A stretch of 64,000 nt of DNA from Theobroma cacao (taxonomy: Eukaryota > Streptophyta > Magnoliopsida > Malvales > Malvaceae): contig NC_030853.1 in the NCBI RefSeq assembly GCF_000208745.1, forward strand, positions 26,986,158 through 27,050,157, written 5' to 3'. The position numbers and the translations under genes are program-made. Under the pieces are notes generated by a model, which did not search any database, had not been told where the DNA came from, and saw nothing but the letters and a program-made list of their open reading frames with translations. Positions 29,501-41,731 of this stretch are shown one piece after another. Position 1 is the first letter of the stretch, and each line of letters opens with the position of its first letter.

Positions 29501-32348
29501 CAACACCATCAGGAGAAGTATGGCACACAAGTCCATCAGAACTGCAAACCTTCGGCTCTATCTGCTCCAGTCTGATATTAACATCTCCTAACTGCAGCGA
29601 AGGATTGCGCTTTATGAGAGTGATAATCACAGGAACTGGCGGATAGTTAGCAGAATATTTTTTGACATCAGCTATAAACTGTGATGTGGTTATAAATAGG
29701 AGGGAAATAGAAAATGTATCAAATTCAACCAAAACCTTCAAATAAAAAATTAATGACGTTAGAGATCCAAAAGCCATAGTCAACTTCAAAAAAACACCCA
29801 ACTGGAGATCAGTATCAAACTTAAAGTGACCACAAATTTATTGCTATCACCACATAACTGTGCTTAGAAGAAACCATGAAATATGAGCCAAAAGCAATAA
29901 TGCAGAACATTACCACTGATGAAGGAAGATTGTGTTGCTGGAGTTCAGCACGAAATTGAGGCCCAAACTGCATATACATTTCCTGAAAACAAACAATAAA
30001 TTAATTAATTACAGTAACCTGCCTTATGCTTTACATTTTATGGTCCTGGAGGATTAGGGAGCTTGAATGTATTATCTATCTACCTCAAAGAAGAAAAGGT
30101 AGACAGCACAAAGTAAAAGGAGTTACATGGAACATGTGACTTGGAAGTTTTGTAGCATAATGGAGAAATGCCTTATTCGTCCTACTCATTCCCAGCAACA
30201 ATAAAAAGCATTCCAACTAGGCCCTTCTCATCTCTCATATTTATAGAAAAAATAAAATCCAAAGAAAATAAAAGAGGGAAAGAGAATTCGCATTAAGCTA
30301 ATGACTTGAACTGGAGAAGTGCAATGGAGCCATAGTAGGGTGACTGGTGGGCAATTAACCAAACCTTGAATTGAAAAGCTAACAGGTCTAGAAAAGAATC
30401 ATAAAGCGCTGACACAAATATAGATGTATATATTGAGTATATAGGCACATTCAAGCACATAACCAGACACAAAGGAATAATAAGTAGAGCTTTTTTTTTA
30501 TGTGTAGCCGGAGTTTCAGTGAAAGAAAAAGGAAAAAGAATGCGACTACACCTAATAAAGAGAAAAAAGGTGTTTATTTTGCATCTGTAGTAACAAAAAC
30601 TATTTGGCCAATTAAAAGAGAGTTGCCTAAACTCATAATGGCACATACCTCAATGCACAACATAGCAGCTTCTCTAATGCTCTGAGTTGAGTCATTCAAC
30701 ACCTGTAAAATCTGACAGAACAAACCTTCATGAGTATAAAAAGAACACATGTTCTGAAAAGAACAGTACCTAAAAGTTATTTGGTCCTCAGCTACCAGTC
30801 ACTATGGACATACAGGAGGAAGAATAGCCTTCATAAACTCCGCCGATGCAAAAACAGTGACAGCAGAAGTGACTATCCTCACAAACTCTTCACGAACTCT
30901 CCAGTTGTTATGCACCCAAGTGACAGGCCCAGCTTTGTCAACAATGATAGTTGGAGAAGAAACCTAAAGGATTAATAATTACGAGCAATCAGGTCCACCT
31001 ACTCCATTTATAACTCTCCCAATTTTAATGAAGCTTTATCAAAGAAGAGAAAGAGAGAGGAGGTGGGTTCTTTAAAATGTATAATAAACCCAGGGTTCAA
31101 TCAGAGTGGAATCCAACCCTTTATAAAAATGGCCAGATATATTATCAAAAACAAGGTACAAAACTTATAAGAATGTAACAAAAGCTGCTTAAGTGAAATT
31201 CAGCCCTTATCAACAACTATGTTTGTTAACATCATACACATGCAAAGCAGCATTTTTGAACAAATTAATGCACAAAATAAAAAGTAATGGACTAGATCTA
31301 ATTGAAGCCTAACTATGCTAAAATCAGAACAAATCAACCTATTGCAATCAGCAACTGCACAAGCATAAAAAAGAATGCCCCAATGGAAAATCATAAAGTC
31401 AAATGAAAATAATAAAGGAGAGATAAACTGAATTGATAAAATTGAAGACTTGAAATTCGCTTTCAGAAAATTAACAACACAACATAAATTCTGAGCGTCA
31501 AACCAAAACCAGACACTCATAAGACAGGGGACTAGTTGAAAAAGAAAAGAGTAAATGACAAACACATAAAAGTGACAAAAATAATGTAACTAAAATTGAT
31601 CAAATTAGATATTCATCAACCATAGGAAAACAAAAAATAACCAAAAAAAAAGGGTAATTCAGAACCATAAGGAAGCCCCACAAATATGTGGAGAAATATT
31701 CATAACAAAAACCTACTAAACTGGCCAAAAATAAAAAACTTTCTAAGCCGATGAGTCTTTGTTCTAGAAAATGACAGTTCAACACTTCCAGCACCCACCC
31801 CCCCCCCCCCCAAAAAAAAAAAATTCAACATTGGTATATACTATAAAAAAAGGAAAAAGAAGAGTGAAAGCTTTACAGAAGAACTACACTTAGACGAATC
31901 ACCACAAACCTCAGAAAACTCCACGGTATTAAAAAGCTAACTGGATTTTAAATCACTACAAAAACAACAAAAGAAAAGAAAAGAAAGAAAGGGCCGTTCA
32001 AAACCAACAAACCTCCATGAAAGTCAGCAACAACCCTCTAGCTGCATCACGTAAAGGCTGATTGTCATCCCCTAAGCACTCCACAACAGCAGGCAAAACC
32101 CCATCAAAATGTAGCTTCAAATGGTCAGCTGAGAGCACGGCTGCAGATGCTAAACACTGTAGAGCTCCCAAAGAGGCCTTTAAGTTATATGGGTCGTCGA
32201 GAAGGTCAAGGCAAGTTGACACCAGAGATGCCACGTCAGAGGAAGACAACGGTTTGGTCGAAGACTGGAGAAGGGAATGAAGAAGCTCTGCTTTTGCTGC
32301 TCGGCCCTTTGGGTCCTTGGAACGTGCTAGTTCAAGAGGTTTCTCCAT
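20595..32348 (-). CDS. CLASP: CLASP microtubule-associated protein
   Basis: CLIP-associated protein that stabilises and tethers cortical microtubules in plants. Twenty-two exons: 32348-32013, 30963-30814, 30711-30649, 29982-29914, 29591-29426, 28948-28787, 28094-27997, 27218-27144, 26995-26927, 26843-26758, 26686-26569, 25539-25441, 25358-24998, 24880-24773, 24635-23101, 22936-22841, 22437-22333, 22199-22125, 22033-21965, 21880-21812, 21467-21366, 20777-20595; 1397 aa, close to Arabidopsis CLASP. Order of parts: N-terminal TOG/HEAT array (SLVSTCLDLLDDPYN, DNQPLRDAARGLLL, WRVREEFVR), a second TOG (EKELIREMEKIA, WSVRIAAMQ, QLSDRRLSILKQ), a serine-rich basic linker, the large exon with PNFQRPLLRKN and a third array (HLDDPHHKVGHAALSALADIIP, LRALDEQRSPKAKLAVIE), and a C-terminal array ending GKAFLPYLQDLNGAQLRLVTIYANRI. 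The last seven exons are all phase 0. Confidence 0.97.
31798..31823. repeat. Poly-C then poly-A tract in CLASP intron 1
   Basis: About 14 C followed directly by about 12 A. Low-complexity, likely length-variable, within the 1-kb first intron. Confidence 0.7.
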
Positions 32349-33260
32349 CGAGTTGAAGCTGAAAATGGAAGATCTAAGAACAAGGAGAAGAAGTGGGAGT
32401 TAAAGTGAGGCTAAACTAAAGAAGAAGATTGACCTGACCGTTGGGAGTTTAGGCAATGTGGGCATTTGGAGTTGAGTGAGGAGTGTGGAGTGAGGTTGAG
32501 TACAAAGCAAAAACATAAAGTACACTACTTGACTGTCCAAGAAGCTAAAGATGCAAGCTTTTTCAGCCTTTACAACGTGAAAATGAAGAAAAGAACAACA
32601 AATACTACTATAGTACTTGGTATTTCTTACTATATTGTGCTTGATTTGATTGATTATTGCTCTAACTCTAACTCTAATTTTCTATATATTGGATCATAGA
32701 AAGTGTAATTTAATTGTCTATACATAATTTAGATGATACTTAAATGGTACTTAATAGTATAATGTTCAATAATTTTTGTTGAAATTTAACTTTACATGGA
32801 AATTAAATAAAAAATATTAATTTTAATTTATTTTATATGAAAATTTAAATTTTTTTTAATATTGAATCTAATACAAGTAGTTATTAATTTAGAATATAAA
32901 AAGATTAAATTTAATTTAAAATATAAAAAAATTATAATTCCAGAATAAATGAAGAATAATAAGGAGAATTAACTTAAGTCTACCAAACCAAAACCAAGAT
33001 TTTATTCCCTAAAAATATGAAAAAAAAAAAAAAAACCATTTTTCCTCCTTGCTTGTTTGATATTTTAGAAGAGCAATGATAACCTTACGGGTAGGTACCA
33101 AAAGCCATCTCTCCCACTAAACCACCACGTGGCATAGCTCAAAGCGGACCCCGAAGCACAAACAAACACCCCCCTCTATAACGCCACCACCACCATAATC
33201 CCCTCACTTTCTGCACTCTCCATCTTTCTCCGATCGACAACTAAAGAAGAAGAAGATAAA
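32349..33260. other. Divergent promoter region, CLASP and NDUFA13
   Basis: 912 bases separate the two start codons. The middle (about 32690-33010) is extremely AT-rich and holds no gene. The ends carry pyrimidine-rich leaders for each gene. A palindromic G-box lies near the NDUFA13 side and is listed separately. Confidence 0.6.
33125..33132. promoter_or_regulatory. G-box upstream of NDUFA13
   Basis: Perfect palindrome CCACGTGG about 130 bases before the NDUFA13 start codon, in the region shared with CLASP. Matches the bZIP/bHLH G-box; function is inference. Confidence 0.45.
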
Positions 33261-35960
33261 ATGACGGAGGCGGTGATAAGGAATAAGCCGGGAATGGCAA
33301 GCGTGAAAGACATGCCGATCCTCCAAGATGGGCCTCCACCTGGTGGTTTCGCCCCGGTCCGATATGCCCGCCGGATACCCAACAAGGGCCCCAGTGCTAT
33401 GGCTATCTTTCTAGCTGCTTTTGGTGCCTTCTCTTATGGGATGTACCAGGTTGGCCAAGGCAACAAGATCCGCAGGTTTTCCCCTTTTTTTCTCTCTCAA
33501 TAAACCCTTAAATTTCTCATCTTTTCTTGATTTTCTAATCTGGTGTTTTATTTATTTTCAAATTACACTTATTTTTTTGCTAAATATTTAAGCTGTTTTT
33601 TTATTGGGTTTTGATGGAATTGAAACCTTTTTTAGTTCATAAAAGGTTGGAAATTGGATTATATCTTGTTCTGTTGTTTAACTTATGTCTGGGTCTTTCT
33701 TTTTAGTTGTTTTTTGGAAGTTAAAGGTGGAAATTTTATTGTTAGCATTTGGATTTTGATTATCCTTTCAAATACAGCTGAAAACGTGGAGTATTATAGT
33801 GATTATTAGTTACACATTTGTGCCCGTGAGGGTCTGTTTTTTTTCAACCTAGTATCAAGTAATGGATCAGAGAATTGTAGGGGCGCTTATTATTTGATTG
33901 TTTCAGTATACGATTTTCTTTTGCATTTATTTACAATGGTGATGGGGGAATAGGATGCAGTTGTTTTGGGGATTAAAACTGATAACTTGGAGGCAATTCG
34001 TTTGGGCTATCACTCTTTTAATTTGGTGTCCTTATCATGTATGATCTCAAGTAGCATCTTATCGGTTTTTGTTTAATAAATGGCTTTGTTGGGTCTGGAT
34101 TCTTATGATTGGTATTTGTTGGTTTTGACTTCTGATTATCCTATGTACAATAATTTGCTGATCAGGTTTAGGTGGTTATTTCAAATGGCTTTTTGAATGC
34201 AAACTATGAAATAGATGTGAATTACATGAATTGAAGTTGATATGAGGGGAAAAGCAAAGACAAACTTGAGATACAACAGTTTGTTGACAATGCTATAATT
34301 TGGTCCTGACATATGGACAATGTATAACAATTTCAAGAGCCAGCGTATGTGCTGAGTTTAGTTATTCCTTGCCTTTCACAGGGCAAAACAAGTAGTTAGT
34401 GAGTGAAGTAGGTGTTCTTTCATATATCCAAATCTTACATTTTGGTGTATCAAGACTGGCAATTGTCACAAGGATTGTAGAGATAAAACTAGTGTGTGCT
34501 TTTAGACGGAGGAGATTACCTTTGAACACGAGTCATTCAACATGATCTTGTTTTTGTGGGTTGATGATGATTTATTAATTCTAATGGTTTTTATTGGCCA
34601 AGCATTTCTTCTAATGCTTAGTCTCCTGGGAATTGGTGTAAAATCATGAATGGTTCTGCAAAGGATTCATTTGCGGATTTATTGATTCTTAAAACCTTTT
34701 AATTCATGTTATTATTGTATCGAATATAGAAACTTTTAAGGTGATTTTCCCACTGCATTATGCTACAGGTATAAATAGTGATGATATCAGCTATAAATTA
34801 AATCGTATAATTGGTCTCAAAGCTGTAGATTTGGTGGGGGTTCTGTATATCCTTTCTTGGCTTCTATTTATCTTAGACTGACAAGGAAATAAGGCTTCTA
34901 GATTGAAGCATGAACTATCTTTCTTTTCCTTTTCATGTTAAAGGGTCACAAACATGAAATTAATGCAATTATCCATTAGGTGCAAAATCTTATCTGGCTT
35001 TATCTTTTCTATGTTGGGATTTTTAGATTCTTTCTGAATTATTAATTTGTAATAAAGTGACGTAATCAAAGTTGCATGCAAAAAAAAGTTGAAAAATTTC
35101 AGGTCCTTTTTGTTTTGAGGACATGCTTCTGATTTACTGGTCTGATTTATTTGATTAAGATAAATAGTTTAACTATCAGAGCATGGGATAATAAAGGCAG
35201 AGATAAAACTTGATACTTCAAGCTGCATTCCATCTTTGTACACCTTTCTTTGATCATAGGTTGGTTGCATCTTTTGCGCTAACTAAGCAATCCCTGTTGT
35301 CAGAGGGAAGATGTAATGCAAAAGGTGGCAAATTTTATGTACTTGGTGCAAGATTTTGGCTGATAGGACAGTCTTCTATCATGCTCCCCTAAAGAAATTG
35401 ATTGCTTTTCTCTTCATTTAAAGTATGCTTTTCTGAAATGGATGTTTCAAATTAAATAAATAGATTGAAAGTTGTGTTGTTTATTGATTTTGATTTTTGA
35501 TATCCCATAGATTGGTCCTGCTTTATTTCCATTATTTTTGGTCATGCTTTAGTTTCTCTTATGGGAAAACTAAATTTAATACATAGGCCAAAATCTAAAT
35601 ACCACTTTTTTGGTTTCTCTTGTTCCATTTTCATTATTGAAAATGTTTACATTTAGTAGAGCACTGAAGGAAGAAAAGTATGCTGCACGGCGAGCAATAT
35701 TGCCAGTGCTTCAAGCTGAAGAAGATGAAAGGTATTTTAACTATTCATACTACTTTATTAATTTCCCAGGTAAAATGTGTGAATAACTCCTTGTTTGCTT
35801 GCTTTCTTTCTTTAGATTTGTTAAAGAGTGGAAGAAGTATCTTGAGTATGAGGCTGAAGTGATGAAGGACGTGCCAGGTTGGAAAGTAGGCGAAAGTGTA
35901 TACAATTCTGGGAGATGGATGCCCCCTGCAACTGGAGAGCTGCGTCCTGAAGTTTGGTGA
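33261..35960 (+). CDS. NDUFA13: NDUFA13/GRIM-19 subunit of mitochondrial complex I
   Basis: Accessory subunit of NADH dehydrogenase (complex I) in the inner mitochondrial membrane, needed for assembly; the plant homologs are the GRIM-19-like subunits. Three exons: 33261-33475, 35660-35731, 35816-35960; 143 aa, the same length as Arabidopsis. Seen: [19 protein letters not shown], the proline/glycine block [18 protein letters not shown], one membrane segment at about residues 44-63 ([20 protein letters not shown]), then the charged matrix-side helix [20 protein letters not shown] and the conserved end [16 protein letters not shown]…GELRPEVW. Intron 1 is 2.2 kb and ends in a tandem acceptor TAGTAG; use of the second AG gives IRRALKEEK as in relatives. 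Divergent from CLASP. Identification is secure. Confidence 0.97.
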
Positions 35961-36639
35961 TACCTTTCTGTCAACCATGCTAGCTTTTTATGTTGCTTGG
36001 TGTTTTTCACATTAAGAGAAATAAAAGATTTGAACAGAAACTTATTTCTGTATGGAGAGTATTACCAGATATGATCATTATTTGTTTGCCCCCTACCTCT
36101 TCTTCCCATAACCTGAAAATGTGCAAGGAAGACTCTTCTTAGCTAACTAATTTTCATGAAATTACTGCCATTGCCAGCAAAGTATAGTAGGAAAGACATT
36201 TTATTTGGTGGGTAAGGTTTCAGTTCTTAATGTTTACCTACCTAATAAAAGATTAACCTCTCAGAAGATCTTGACAATTCTTTTTACTGTTATAAATACT
36301 ATTTATGCTTTTATTACTATTACTGCTTTATCATGCAGATAGCAATAAGTTCAATAAGTATGTGATTCAAGTGGCTCATTATTGGTCAATTGCATTCATG
36401 TGCTAATTCACTTGTTCAAAATTGTAATTATAAGAAATTGACTCCACTTTTGTAAAATCCAAAAATCTTGAGGTCAAATTCAAAAATTTTCCCTGATCAC
36501 TGATGTTTTTGGTTTTAACCATTAGCACGGTTTGTCAATCATTAAAAAAATAATAATAATAGTACATAAACATGGTAAACACAAATTATCTCTTTAAAAA
36601 AAAATTTACTCATCTTTTTTCTATTCCAAAAATTTTAAT

Positions 36640-37530
36640 AAAAATCTATTGATATGCATTTTTTTTAAATCTCCATCTTGATGATTTTTCTCCTTTTCTC
36701 TTTTGATTTTTTTTTCTTTTTCCTTAGCTCTTCTAACTAAAAGAATTTTGATTTGAAAAGAAAAAAAGAAATGCAAAGAAATTGATTATATCTCTTAACC
36801 ACTTCCATCAAATTTGAAATATCCATCATTAAACAAAAAAATTACCTTTAATTCATTCTATTCAATAAAAAAATCCCCAAACCTTTGGAAAATTAAAAAA
36901 TGTGATGAAAATAGATTTTACTTCAAATGGCATTCAAATCTAATTTCTTTTTAAGAGTTTTCTTTTCTGATAAAGATTTTTAGAAGAGAGATGAGTAGAT
37001 ATTTTGAAATAATAATCTAAAGAGTATTTGTATTTTAAAATATTTTTGTAGTAATGAATCCTAGTTTTTTGAACTATTGATTAATACTGTTAACTGTCAA
37101 AGAGTAAAATATATCATTTTAAGAGCATGTTTGTCTTGACTTTTTTCTAACTTAAAAGCTATTATGAAGCTTTTATGAAAAATAATAGCTTTTAAAATTA
37201 AGCTAAAATTATTTAGTAAATTTCTTTTTATAAGTTCTTTTTTATAAATTATAATTATTCTTAACAGATAAGGATATTTTTAGAATACAAATAAAAATTC
37301 TCTTGTATTTTTAAAAGAAGAGAAGAGAAAGTTCCTCATAGGAGCTTTTCTTGAAGCTCTTTTTTTAAAAATGTTATTTAAAAAAAACTACTTTTTTAAA
37401 GCTTTTCAAAATTTATATTTGGTCTGATTTTTGCTTTTAAGAAATAGATAAGCTGAAAAAAATCAAACCAAATAAGCACTAAAACAAGATTTTAAAATAA
37501 GAGAGACGGTTTTGATATTTATTTTAAGTA
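36640..37530. repeat. Dispersed AT-rich repeat, copy A, interrupted
   Basis: Same-orientation match to 43225-43745. Shared words in order include GATATGCATTTTTT, TTTTGATTTGAAAA, CACTTCCATCAAATTTGA, TTTAAAATATTT with TGTAGTA, and the end TTTTAAAATAA. Copy A differs by an insertion at 37123-37487. Class unknown; no coding capacity seen. Confidence 0.7.
37123..37487. mobile_element. MITE-like element nested in repeat copy A (hAT-type by its duplication)
   Basis: A 365-bp AT-rich insertion absent from the otherwise colinear copy B. The left end reads AGCATGTTTGTCTTGACT and the right end, reverse-complemented, reads GTGCTTATTTGGTTTGATT: imperfect terminal inverted repeats of about 28 bp. It is flanked by CATTTTAA (37115-37122) and GATTTTAA (37488-37495), an 8-bp target duplication with one mismatch, as made by hAT transposases. 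No coding region, so non-autonomous. The boundary could shift by a few bases. Confidence 0.6.
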
Positions 37531-38141
37531 GAACAAACACAAAACAATTATTTATAAAGTAAGTCAAAACAAGTGGTAAAGTTCATGAGTTACATTCACT
37601 TTTGAAATTAAGATGATATTTTTTTAACATGTGCTTTACCCTTTTTTTCTTTCTTTCTTCTTTAAGAATACACGTGTTATACTATGAAGTGTCATTACTG
37701 TATTACCTAACACTTATGCCTATTACCCAACTATATAATCATTCTCTTAATATCCCATAAACCGTTATTTAACTACTCTTTTATAACAAGCACATTTTCT
37801 CATAATTGAATATATTCTTCCAGCTACTTTTAAAAAAGTGACTTTTATTTAGTATAAATATGAGAACGTTCGAGGTTAGGAGGTAATAAAAAATTATTGG
37901 AAACCCAACAGAGATTATTCTGAAAATTCTCTCGACATTTCTCTAAACATTTTTTTTATTCAGCCCTTCCTATTCACTGTGATCCGTTGCTTCCTCCACC
38001 TTTTCTCATCCCTCATCACCTGCCATCAAAACACTTATGTTTCAAAAACTGTTCCAGTCTTCTTCTCTGTTGCCTCTAGCACATTCCGATTCACTTATTA
38101 CAACATGTCTTCTCTCCTTATCAAAAGAACCCTTTACCGAA

Positions 38142-38163
38142 ATATATATATATATATATATAT
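38142..38163. repeat. AT dinucleotide microsatellite
   Basis: Uninterrupted AT run of about 22 bases in intergenic DNA. Confidence 0.85.
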
Positions 38164-39599
38164 GCAATCTGTTAAGATCCCTAGTTCCATTTGTTATTTA
38201 TTACTTGTCTTTTGATACAAGCTTTTGTCTATAAGTTTTTTAGTTCCTTTAAGTTTCATTCAATTCCTCTTGTCTCATTAAGTATGGCTCTTATTGCTTA
38301 CCTATTTATAAAGTTACAGTTGCATTAAAAGACTTAAAAGAGTGACTAAACTTTTGTAGGTAAGATTACATGAAACTATTAACGACTCCTTTTATCTGTG
38401 AAAAATAATAGACGATTCTTAGATTATCATACAACCTAAATAGAAATTTTCCTATTTTGAATGTCTATTATCCTGTCCTATAACATATTTATAGGCACTT
38501 TTCATCTCCAATTATGTCTTTCTGCAACAACAATTAGATCAAATGCACTGTTAGCCCTTATATGTGTGTGTGCGTGCATTCTTGGCTTTTATTGCAACTT
38601 TCTTTACCATTGAGTTTACATCTTTGGAACGAGTTTGAATAGTCAGACTGAAAGTGACTATCTTATTACACTTTCCACTCTTTTAAAAGTCATATATTTA
38701 TGATTATATATGAGAAAATTGTAAGAAATAATCATAAATCCATTTTAGAAATAACATTTAATATAAAGTTAATTATTTTTACCCAATTTTAACATGAGAT
38801 GACAAAAATACCGTTAAAATCATTTCAAACAAATTAAATGTTCTCAATTTTTCTCTCCCATCATTTGTTTGTTGTGCTTCAACCCTCTCTAATTTTGTCA
38901 CCATCATCATCTTTTTGTCTATTTCTTGTTATCTCGTCATATCATCATCCATCTGCAGACCAAAGAGTATGGAAGGTAACAATATATTCTTAAGTTTATT
39001 AGTTTTTTTTTAAAAAAAACAAACGCTACAACTTTTACTAAATAAATTGAAAAAAAAAATGATAGTGAAAATCCTACAAAAACTGAAAAGGAACACAAGA
39101 GAAGAAAATAAAGACATAAAAAATCTCCCCATTAGATTGGCTGGCCAAAAACTATCGCACATAAAAACATTGATAAAGGTTGAACAAAAATTTCAATCTT
39201 TTGGAAAAACCCTATTCCAACTGCTACAATATCCTTTATCCATGTCCTAGTAATTCCGGAGATTGAACCTCAAATTTACATTTACAAAACCCTCTATTGT
39301 TGATCTACAAATCAAAAAGCATGGTATGATGAATAACAATAGGTTTTTGAGTTTATTGTTGTTGAGTTTTTTAATAATTCAAGTCTGGTAGAACATGCTT
39401 TGGTGTGTAACAAATTGATTCATATTTTGACGTGTAATATTAATAGGGAGAAGGAAGTTTTGGCGTGTAATATCTGATGCTAAAGTTTTTACCTTGGCAT
39501 GTAACATCTGGTGCTGAAACATTAGTCTTGATGTGTAACATCTGGTGCTTTGACCTTGGTGTGTTGAAGCTTAAATATAATGTGCAATAATTTTTTTTT

Positions 39600-39850
39600 T
39601 TAACATGACATATAATAATTTTTTTTTAACATAACGTGTAACTTGATTTCTATTTTTGTATTTCACTAAGACATAAATTATTGAAGTTAAACAGTTTAAA
39701 CATGATGTGTAATAACTTTGTTTTTCAATGTAACAATTTTTTTTTTACAGCATGACATGTAATTTGATATCTATCTTTGTATTTCATTAAGATATAAACT
39801 CTTAGAATTAAACACTTTAAACATGACTGTGTAACAATAATTTTTTGAAT
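39600..39850. repeat. Two-copy tandem repeat, period about 121 bp
   Basis: TTGATTTCTATTTTTGTATT at 39643 recurs as TTGATATCTATCTTTGTATT at 39764, followed in both by CAYTAAGAYATAAA, a TTAAACA block and TTTAAACATGA. Upstream, 39420-39560 also has repeated TGTGTAACATCTGGTGCT words, so the array may once have been longer. Confidence 0.65.
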
Positions 39851-40866
39851 ATGACGTGTGACAATATTTTTTCTAAGTTTTTTGATTGGTCCCTCCGTCG
39901 GAGCTTTTGCAACAAGTGCATAACACCAGTACATCCTTAAGCTTGCAATTATCAAGACTTTGAGAATTCTTTGCAGCAACCCCACTAAGTAAAAAAAAAA
40001 AGAAAACAAAATACTCATCGAAAACCAAAATAACTTTGTCTCCACTTCTCTTTTTTTTTTTTATTTGTTCGTTTGTGTACATGAGAAGATGATTATGATG
40101 AAGGCCCTTCTTTCCTTTTTTTCATTTTTTTTATACTTCAAATATTTTGCTGTTATCTTTTGCATTTCTGTATCATTATTCTAGAGTAGTGGTGATGTTA
40201 ATTTTTTCTTTTTGAAAAAAACAACATTCCTTTCGCACTTGAATATAAGGAGTTTTCATTAAAGATAATTTTATTCAAAATTTTTTTCTTTTGACTAAAA
40301 AGAGTTAGAATTAAAAAAGTGGTTATTTTTTAAAACACCCTATCTTTGAAGATTAAAAAAAAACCATCCCATTATATATATGTGTTTATCATCCATATAA
40401 TTACTTTCATCATAATGTGCCGTGTGTGTGTTGAAACTTGCTTAACGGAGTATTCCAAATTACATTATGCAAAATACACAATTTACAGTTCTAAACTTGT
40501 CACAGTAATTAAAGGACATTTATTTTATAATTACAATGTTATTGGAGCATAGTTTATGAACTTGTTTCACAACTTCTAGACTGTAATGAGCACTGTCAAA
40601 CTTCAGGTTGGTGCTTGTCTTCTTCGGATGCAAACCTTGTGACTCCGCATAAGAGCACAGGGAATGCAGGCATTAGTCTAGAAAGAAAGCCTCTGTGATG
40701 GTAGGCTCAAATGCATGACTTGAATTTATTAGATTAACAGGCCAGCAATTGTCATGTTGCTGTATCTAAGTGAATGGGTATGCTACGCGATCATCGAGTG
40801 AGGGTGTTATGTTGCTATTACATTGGAAATGTTGTGAAATGTACGTGATCTTTTGTTGTTAAAGTA

Positions 40867-41731
40867 ATGCTTGACGGGGCATACTTCCATTGCTCCATGA
40901 GTTATACTTTTCGTTCGGCCCCCGCCTCAAAATCTGTTTTCCGAAAAGACCCTCAAACCTCCCAGAAGCCGAAACGGATAAAATCAAAGAGCTCCAAGCA
41001 TCAGTCCTCGACTCCAATAATTGCACCACCAGTGCCAGAGGAGAAGAGATGCAAGAATCACCCCTCGACTCGAATAATTGCACCACCAGTACCGGAGAAG
41101 AAAACCCCCAAGAACCACCCAAGGTTTACTCCGATAATTGCATCACCAGTGACGTGACCAGTAACATCACTGCTGGCGCCTCCTGCGGCGGCACTGGTTA
41201 TATTTGTACTACTTCTAATCCCATGAAATGCCCCTCGACAGAGCTCCTCAACGAGGCAAAAACCAAGAAAGCCATCTTGCTCCCTAACAATCCTAACTCG
41301 GGCTTCTCCAAGATTCATCTCCCTCCACCGCTAACTACTTCTTGCATTTGTAATCACTTCAACCCTCCACAAACCCCCATGCAGTCACCGCCTGGGAATG
41401 CCAACATAGTGGCAGAGCCAGTGCAGAGGACTTCCGACTCCTATCCTTCGCCAGGCAGGACAGAGAAAAGTTTTAATGATAGGGTTCGCATTTTTTTCTT
41501 TAGGTTTATTGCTTTTTGAAGGTGGTGGTTAGTTTAGACAAAGGTTCTTTGGTTTAAAGTTAAATCTTTTTACTGTGGTTTCAATTTTCTTGGATTCTTT
41601 ACTTCTGAGATTGATTTGATTATGGTGATGGGACTTATGGCAGATTGTGAGGGTATCGCGTCCCACCAAAGGGGCGAACCCATCTAATGATGCAAAACGT
41701 GAAATTAATGTAGTATGCAATCAAACTGTTT
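40867..41731 (+). CDS. Unrecognised candidate gene with in-frame internal repeats (possibly broken)
   Basis: Less AT-rich block in an AT-rich region. Three imperfect repeats start at about 41011, 41068 and 41128, spaced 57 and 60 bases, so reading frame is kept. Two plus frames are open across them. The ATG frame 40867-41157 reads TPIIAPPVPEEKRCKNHPS, TRIIAPPVPEKKTPKNHP, TPIIASPVT and then stops. The second frame (open 40890-41519) reads SNNCTTSARGEE and SNNCTTSTGEEN and goes on through a proline-rich part to FNDR; its only early ATG is inside the repeats. A possible second exon after an acceptor at 41641-41643 would add IVRVSRPTKGANPSND… to a TGA near 41731. Neither frame matches a family I know. 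It may be a lineage-specific gene, or a gene relic with a frameshift near 41150. Confidence 0.3.

Larger units (their letters stand above)
35961..40859. other. AT-rich, repeat-rich intergenic region
   Basis: No conserved gene found. It contains one copy of a 0.5-0.9 kb dispersed repeat with a nested MITE-like insertion (36640-37530), an AT microsatellite at 38142-38163 and a 121-bp tandem duplication (39600-39850). Short open frames are AT-driven and unrecognised. The DNA becomes less AT-rich after about 40560, running into the candidate gene at 40867. Confidence 0.6.

Noticed and set aside
29592..29801. Extension of CLASP exon 5 upstream (frame MGVFLKL… to LGDVNIRLEQ)
   Set aside because: The family requires the joint LPSS(V) to (L)GDVN; a good acceptor at 29592-29593 cuts the frame there, so the upstream part is intron.
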